This document shows, in pieces, positions 12,756 through 16,075 of a stretch of DNA of 16,075 nt (the first letter of the stretch is position 1; each line of letters begins with the position of its first letter). Made by a program: the position numbers and the translations under genes. The DNA lies in assembly GCA_937894565.1 (NCBI GenBank), contig CALBHK010000124.1, positions 1 through 16,075 of the forward strand. Direction: 5' to 3'. This DNA is from an uncultured Chlamydiae bacterium. Its GTDB lineage: Bacteria > Chlamydiota > Chlamydiia > Chlamydiales > CALBHK01. The notes beneath the pieces are model-generated. The model was not told the origin of the DNA and did not search any database. It saw only the letters and a program-made list of their open reading frames with translations.

Positions 12756-13013
12756 ATGATTATACCTGACAACAAAAAGACGGTTTCAATCATCTTGTCA
12801 AAAATGAAGCCTGGCGGTGAAGAAAGCCGTCAGGAAGTTAAGCCAGAGCAGGCCATTGATGATAAAGATGAGACTCTAAAAGCAATTGCCGAAGAGATGC
12901 TAAAAGCGTTTGAAGACAAATCAGCAATGGATTTGGTTTCAGCACTTAAAGCATTTTGGAATCAAATTCAAATTTCGGATGAAGAACAAGACGAACAACC
13001 AGAAGCTGAATAA
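12756..13013 (+). CDS. Small acidic protein of the head module (85 aa)
   Basis: The SD AAGGGAG (12742-12748) stands seven bases before the ATG. The 85 residues are strongly acidic after the basic opening (MIIPDNKKTVSIILSKMKPG). They include DDKDETLKAIAEEMLKAF, MDLVSALKAFWNQI and an acidic tail (SDEEQDEQPEAE). It is mainly helical, with no catalytic motif. From memory, similar small proteins with the MII.D.KK.v..ILSKm opening occur between capsid and adaptor genes of podoviruses. Function unknown; possibly an assembly factor. Confidence 0.7.
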   Translation: MIIPDNKKTVSIILSKMKPGGEESRQEVKPEQAIDDKDETLKAIAEEMLKAFEDKSAMDLVSALKAFWNQIQISDEEQDEQPEAE

Positions 13014-13023
13014 GGGGTGAACC

Positions 13024-13740
13024 ATGGCAACAACCATGACACTATTAGCTCTTAGAACAGCTGTGAGACAAAGATCAGATATGGTAAACGATCAGTTCAT
13101 TAGCGATAGTGAGCTGACTTCGTATATTAATCAGTCTTATTTTGAGCTGTACGATATATTAGTGCAAAAGTATGGAGACAATTACTATGTCGCTAATCCT
13201 TACTCAATTTCTACCGATGGAAGTAATCAGCTTTATTCTCTCCCTACTGATTTTTACAAGCTGCTTGGGGTTGATCTTGCACTTAGCAACACTAATGACT
13301 CTTTCGTCACCATCAGACCATTTAATTTTTCTGATCGAAATCGTTATGCTGTCCCTAATTTTCAGTCATTTTATGGTGTAACCAACATGCGCTATCGCTT
13401 AAACGGTGATAAACTTTGGCTAACTCCAACTCCTGCCAGTGGTCAAACCATCAAGGTGTGGTATGTGCCAAGGCTAACAACTCTCTCTGCTGATGGTGAT
13501 ACTGTTGACGGCATCTCTGGATGGACTGAGTACATCATCGTTGATGCGTGTATTAAGGCATTAGCTAAACAAGAGAGTGACGTGACAGTGTTTGCTTTGC
13601 AGAAAGCAGAGCTGATTAAGCGTATCGAGAGTGCTGCTGAGAATAGAGATGCTGGTAATCCTGCTACTGTGGGAGACACTCAGTTCTCTGACATATGGTC
13701 ATCAGGCTCAGGCTCTGGTTACGGCTACGGAGCATTTTAA
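13024..13740 (+). CDS. Head-tail adaptor (P22 gp4-like by position and pattern)
   Basis: The 238 residues start after the SD AAGGGGTGA. The N-terminal helix pair (LLALRTAVRQRSDMVNDQFI, then SDSELTSYINQSYFELYDIL) is typical of phage adaptor proteins that ring the portal. LYSLPTDFYKLLGVDL and RYRLNGDKLWLTPTPASG, with IKVWYVPRLT, are the usual beta part, followed by WTEYIIVDACIKALAKQES and a helical end. The C-terminus is Gly/Ser/Tyr-rich (SSGSGSGYGYGAF). The adaptor extends the portal and connects it to the tail. The gene order supports this. Pattern recognition is from memory, so the exact family is not certain. Confidence 0.75.
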   Translation: MATTMTLLALRTAVRQRSDMVNDQFISDSELTSYINQSYFELYDILVQKYGDNYYVANPYSISTDGSNQLYSLPTDFYKLLGVDLALSNTNDSFVTIRPFNFSDRNRYAVPNFQSFYGVTNMRYRLNGDKLWLTPTPASGQTIKVWYVPRLTTLSADGDTVDGISGWTEYIIVDACIKALAKQESDVTVFALQKAELIKRIESAAENRDAGNPATVGDTQFSDIWSSGSGSGYGYGAF

Positions 13741-14048
13741 TGAGAAGCTTTAGTAAGATCCAATCAGCTGATCGAATTATTGGTCAGCTACAGGATAACA
13801 TTTCTAATGCTTTGACTCCGATTTTAAAGAACCCTCAAGTAGACGGTTATATCTTGAGTAAGGTGACGTTAGTGTCTGGTAGTAATTCAATTAATCATGG
13901 GCTCGATAGAGAGTTGCAAGGCTGGTTCATTGTTAGACAAAGGGCCAGTGCTTCGATCTATGATGCTCAAGATAGTAACGCAACACCTGCAAAAACTCTT
14001 ATACTTACTTCAAGTGCCGGTGTTGTCGTTGATATCTATGTATTTTGA
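13740..14048 (+). CDS. Small conserved structural protein (102 aa)
   Basis: The start ATG overlaps the adaptor stop (TAATG). An open frame extends further upstream to 13695, but that part lies inside the adaptor gene and gives an Arg/Leu-rich artefact, so 13740 is preferred. The 102 residues begin MRSFSKIQSADRIIGQLQDN and include VTLVSGSNSINHGLDRELQG, then WFIVRQRASASIYDAQD and a hydrophobic end (GVVVDIYVF). From memory, this NH.L.R.LQGW.iVr pattern is a recurrent small protein between adaptor and tail genes in podoviruses, without a known role. A tail or connector component is likely. Confidence 0.75.
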   Translation: MRSFSKIQSADRIIGQLQDNISNALTPILKNPQVDGYILSKVTLVSGSNSINHGLDRELQGWFIVRQRASASIYDAQDSNATPAKTLILTSSAGVVVDIYVF

Positions 14049-14054
14049 GGTGAT
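14047..14054 (+). promoter_or_regulatory. SD octamer overlapping the preceding stop codon
   Basis: GAGGTGAT matches eight bases of the ideal SD. Its first two bases are the last two of the previous stop TGA (14046-14048). It lies two bases before the ATG at 14057, as tight as the sites at 974 and 3224. Confidence 0.65.
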
Positions 14055-14056
14055 CA

Positions 14057-16075
14057 ATGGCTTTAGAGAAGCAACCAATATCCATTTCATTCGACAAGGG
14101 TATCGATACTAAGCGAGACCCTAAGCAGATTGCTTTAGGTAAGCTGTTAATGCTCAAGAATGGATTCTTTAAGGCGATTAATAAGATTCAAAAGCGCTAT
14201 GGCTTTGACAGGCTTGCGCAGTCAGGTGAGTTAACTGCTGGTAACATGCTTGCTCCATATGCCAACGAACTAGTTGGTTGCGATGGTGCCAATGTCTATT
14301 CATACTCTGTTAGTGAAGGTAAGATGGACCTTAAGGGTAGCAAGGTAGCAATTGGCGTTACCAATCAGAGTATCGTTGCTAATAATTACAATCAGACAGA
14401 AGCAGATAGCGCTATTAACTCCAACATTCAGTGTTTTGTATATGGAGACTCATCAACTAGTGCCGCAAAGTATACTCTGATAGATTCAAGCACTGGACAA
14501 AAGATTGTAGACAATGCTGATGTTTCAACAACAGCTTATTATGCCAAGGTTAAGGCCATTGGTTCATACTTTGTAATCGTCTATATAGATTATTCAGACA
14601 ACAAGATTAAGTATAAAGCAATCAACGTGGCTACTCCAACAAGCCTGGGTGCTGCGGTTACGATTGCCGCAGATCCAACATCTTACTGGGTGTTTGATAT
14701 TACAACTCTTGGCTCAACCATGTACATTGCATATGACTCAACAACAGGTGTTGCTCTTTATTCATTGTCTAGCGCACTATCTCTTTCTGCTAAGACAACA
14801 GCAACAGCTCAAGATGCAAACTATGGTATAGCTATATATTCAGACTCTGTACTTAATGAAATATGGGTAAACTATGTCAGATCAACTCTTGGCATCAGGT
14901 ACTTTGTTTATAATTCAACTCTTTCAACACAAGTTCTAGCGCCAACATCAATTGAGACAGTGGCTGATAACTTCACCAATATTACTGGCTACGCATCAAA
15001 TGGCTCGGGTTATGGACTTTGGACCGGTATAGCTCAAACTAACTTAACCTATGATGCTAATACTCTAGAGACTACTTATATCCGCAAGATGACTTTAACT
15101 AGAACTGGCACAGTAGGAACGCCTGGATATTTAAACAGAGGTGTTTTTTTATGCGGAAAACCATTTGCTTCTAGCTCTGATACTTACTTTCTTGCTGGTA
15201 GATATTCAGCTGAGCAGCCAACCTATTTCTTAATTAACAGCTCTGGAACAGTTGTAGCCAAAGCAACTCAAGACAACTCTAATCCTTATCCTATGAGCGG
15301 CAAGCACTTAACCGAAGTAAACACAGTTTCAAGCAATGTGTTTATGATTGCTGGTGCGTATAAAGAGAATCTTAACGTAATATCAGGTGTTGCATATTCT
15401 CAATCCTCTATTCAGGCTATGACATTTACTTTCGGACAAGCATTGGTGAATCAATCAATTGCTAACAACCTTCATATCTCAGGTGGGATTTTATCCATGT
15501 ATGATGGGTCTAATATTGTAGAACATGGTTTTCATCAATATCCTGAGAATGTTTATTATGGACCACAGCCGGGCACTGGTGCTTTAGAGATGGGGTCAAG
15601 CTATTCATACAAAGTATGTTATGAATGGACAGACAATCAGGGCCAGATTCATAGGTCCGCACCAAGCACAGGCGTAAGCAAGGTCAGTGATTCAACAATA
15701 ACTTTACCATTGGCTACGACAACACTAGGAAGTGCTGCTATAGCAACGGCATATAATCCAGGTCTTTATGGTATCAGTGTCGGCATGGCAGTAACTGGCA
15801 CTGGCATACCGGCAGATACTTACATTATTGGCTTAGCTAATAACTCAATAGCTATCTCAAACAATGCCACGGCAAATGGAACCACAGTTTTACAAATTAC
15901 TAGAAACTTAAAAGCTACTGGCTCAACAACTGCTGGCTATCCTTACCTAGACACTAGCATGTATAGATATCTACAGTTTTATGCAGTTGAGACTGTTCCT
16001 CAATCTACTTCTATATTGGTTGATGCAGACTTTGCTCAACTTCTTAAACATGATATGGAGCTAACTAATATCGCA
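14057..16075 (+). CDS. Large tail/stabilisation-type structural protein, 3' end outside window
   Basis: The frame is open for 673 codons to the last base, so the gene is cut by the window edge. The opening (ALEKQPISISFDKGIDTKRD, then PKQIALGKLLMLKNGFF and KIQKRYGFDRL) matches a recurrent podovirus tail protein start (i.F..GlDTK.Dpkqv..gkll.leNg.f...g.l.KR.Gy). The body is beta-rich, with many Ser/Thr/Asn/Tyr. YEWTDNQGQIHRSAPS (about 524-539) is another recurrent signature. Residues about 548-618 look like a separate small beta domain (GMAVTGTGIPADTYIIGLA, then SIAISNNATANGTT) lodged after it. By order it corresponds to P22 gp10-type stabilisation proteins, but it is already longer than the roughly 470 residues of gp10. 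A tail-hub or propeller protein is the alternative. Confidence 0.75.
   Translation, partial: MALEKQPISISFDKGIDTKRDPKQIALGKLLMLKNGFFKAINKIQKRYGFDRLAQSGELTAGNMLAPYANELVGCDGANVYSYSVSEGKMDLKGSKVAIGVTNQSIVANNYNQTEADSAINSNIQCFVYGDSSTSAAKYTLIDSSTGQKIVDNADVSTTAYYAKVKAIGSYFVIVYIDYSDNKIKYKAINVATPTSLGAAVTIAADPTSYWVFDITTLGSTMYIAYDSTTGVALYSLSSALSLSAKTTATAQDANYGIAIYSDSVLNEIWVNYVRSTLGIRYFVYNSTLSTQVLAPTSIETVADNFTNITGYASNGSGYGLWTGIAQTNLTYDANTLETTYIRKMTLTRTGTVGTPGYLNRGVFLCGKPFASSSDTYFLAGRYSAEQPTYFLINSSGTVVAKATQDNSNPYPMSGKHLTEVNTVSSNVFMIAGAYKENLNVISGVAYSQSSIQAMTFTFGQALVNQSIANNLHISGGILSMYDGSNIVEHGFHQYPENVYYGPQPGTGALEMGSSYSYKVCYEWTDNQGQIHRSAPSTGVSKVSDSTITLPLATTTLGSAAIATAYNPGLYGISVGMAVTGTGIPADTYIIGLANNSIAISNNATANGTTVLQITRNLKATGSTTAGYPYLDTSMYRYLQFYAVETVPQSTSILVDADFAQLLKHDMELTNIA

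Noticed and set aside
13695..13739. Upstream extension of the gene starting at 13740
   Set aside because: The extra 15 residues come from the Gly/Ser/Tyr codons of the adaptor gene read in another frame. The TAATG overlap gives a better start.

Overview
The window is a continuous stretch of a tailed double-stranded DNA phage (or prophage) genome. Every supported gene lies on the + strand. Genes are packed with ATGA, GTGA, TGATG and TAATG start/stop overlaps or short gaps carrying good Shine-Dalgarno (SD) sequences. The order portal, scaffold, major capsid, head-tail adaptor, large tail protein resembles P22-like podoviruses, so a short-tailed phage is the best guess. The host cannot be named. 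The base composition is AT-rich and the SD sites match a standard bacterial anti-SD. A secretion signal, two putative wall hydrolases and peptidoglycan-lysozyme motifs show a walled bacterial host.

Left part (1-2629), accessory genes: the end of a pentapeptide-repeat protein encoded by an exact 15-bp tandem repeat; a 59-residue overlapping gene; an adenine-methyltransferase-like protein that stops before its catalytic motif; a small conserved protein; a DUF6948-like protein overlapped by a Gly-X dipeptide-repeat frame; a secreted dual-specificity-phosphatase-like protein whose catalytic Arg position is Ala; and a small zinc-ribbon-like protein. Two of these genes share an identical 17-bp leader.

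Middle part (2626-5868), lysis, regulation and pre-packaging: an endolysin of the phage lysozyme type, a second putative wall peptidase/amidase with an amphipathic N-terminus and Pro-rich linker, a minimal LuxR-type helix-turn-helix protein, a stand-alone VRR-NUC nuclease, a small charged protein, a second HTH-like protein, a GNAT acetyltransferase and a small hypothetical. No holin is evident.

Right part (5865-16075), packaging and virion: large terminase, a small protein, portal, two small genes, scaffold, major capsid protein, a decoration-like protein, an acidic small protein, a gp4-like adaptor, a small conserved structural protein and a large tail protein that runs off the right edge (673 codons, no stop). 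The capsid gene is flanked by the two longest untranslated stretches of the window. The downstream one holds three RNA hairpins, which suggests that capsid output is tuned at the RNA level.

Family names rest on motif recognition from memory. No database search was possible.
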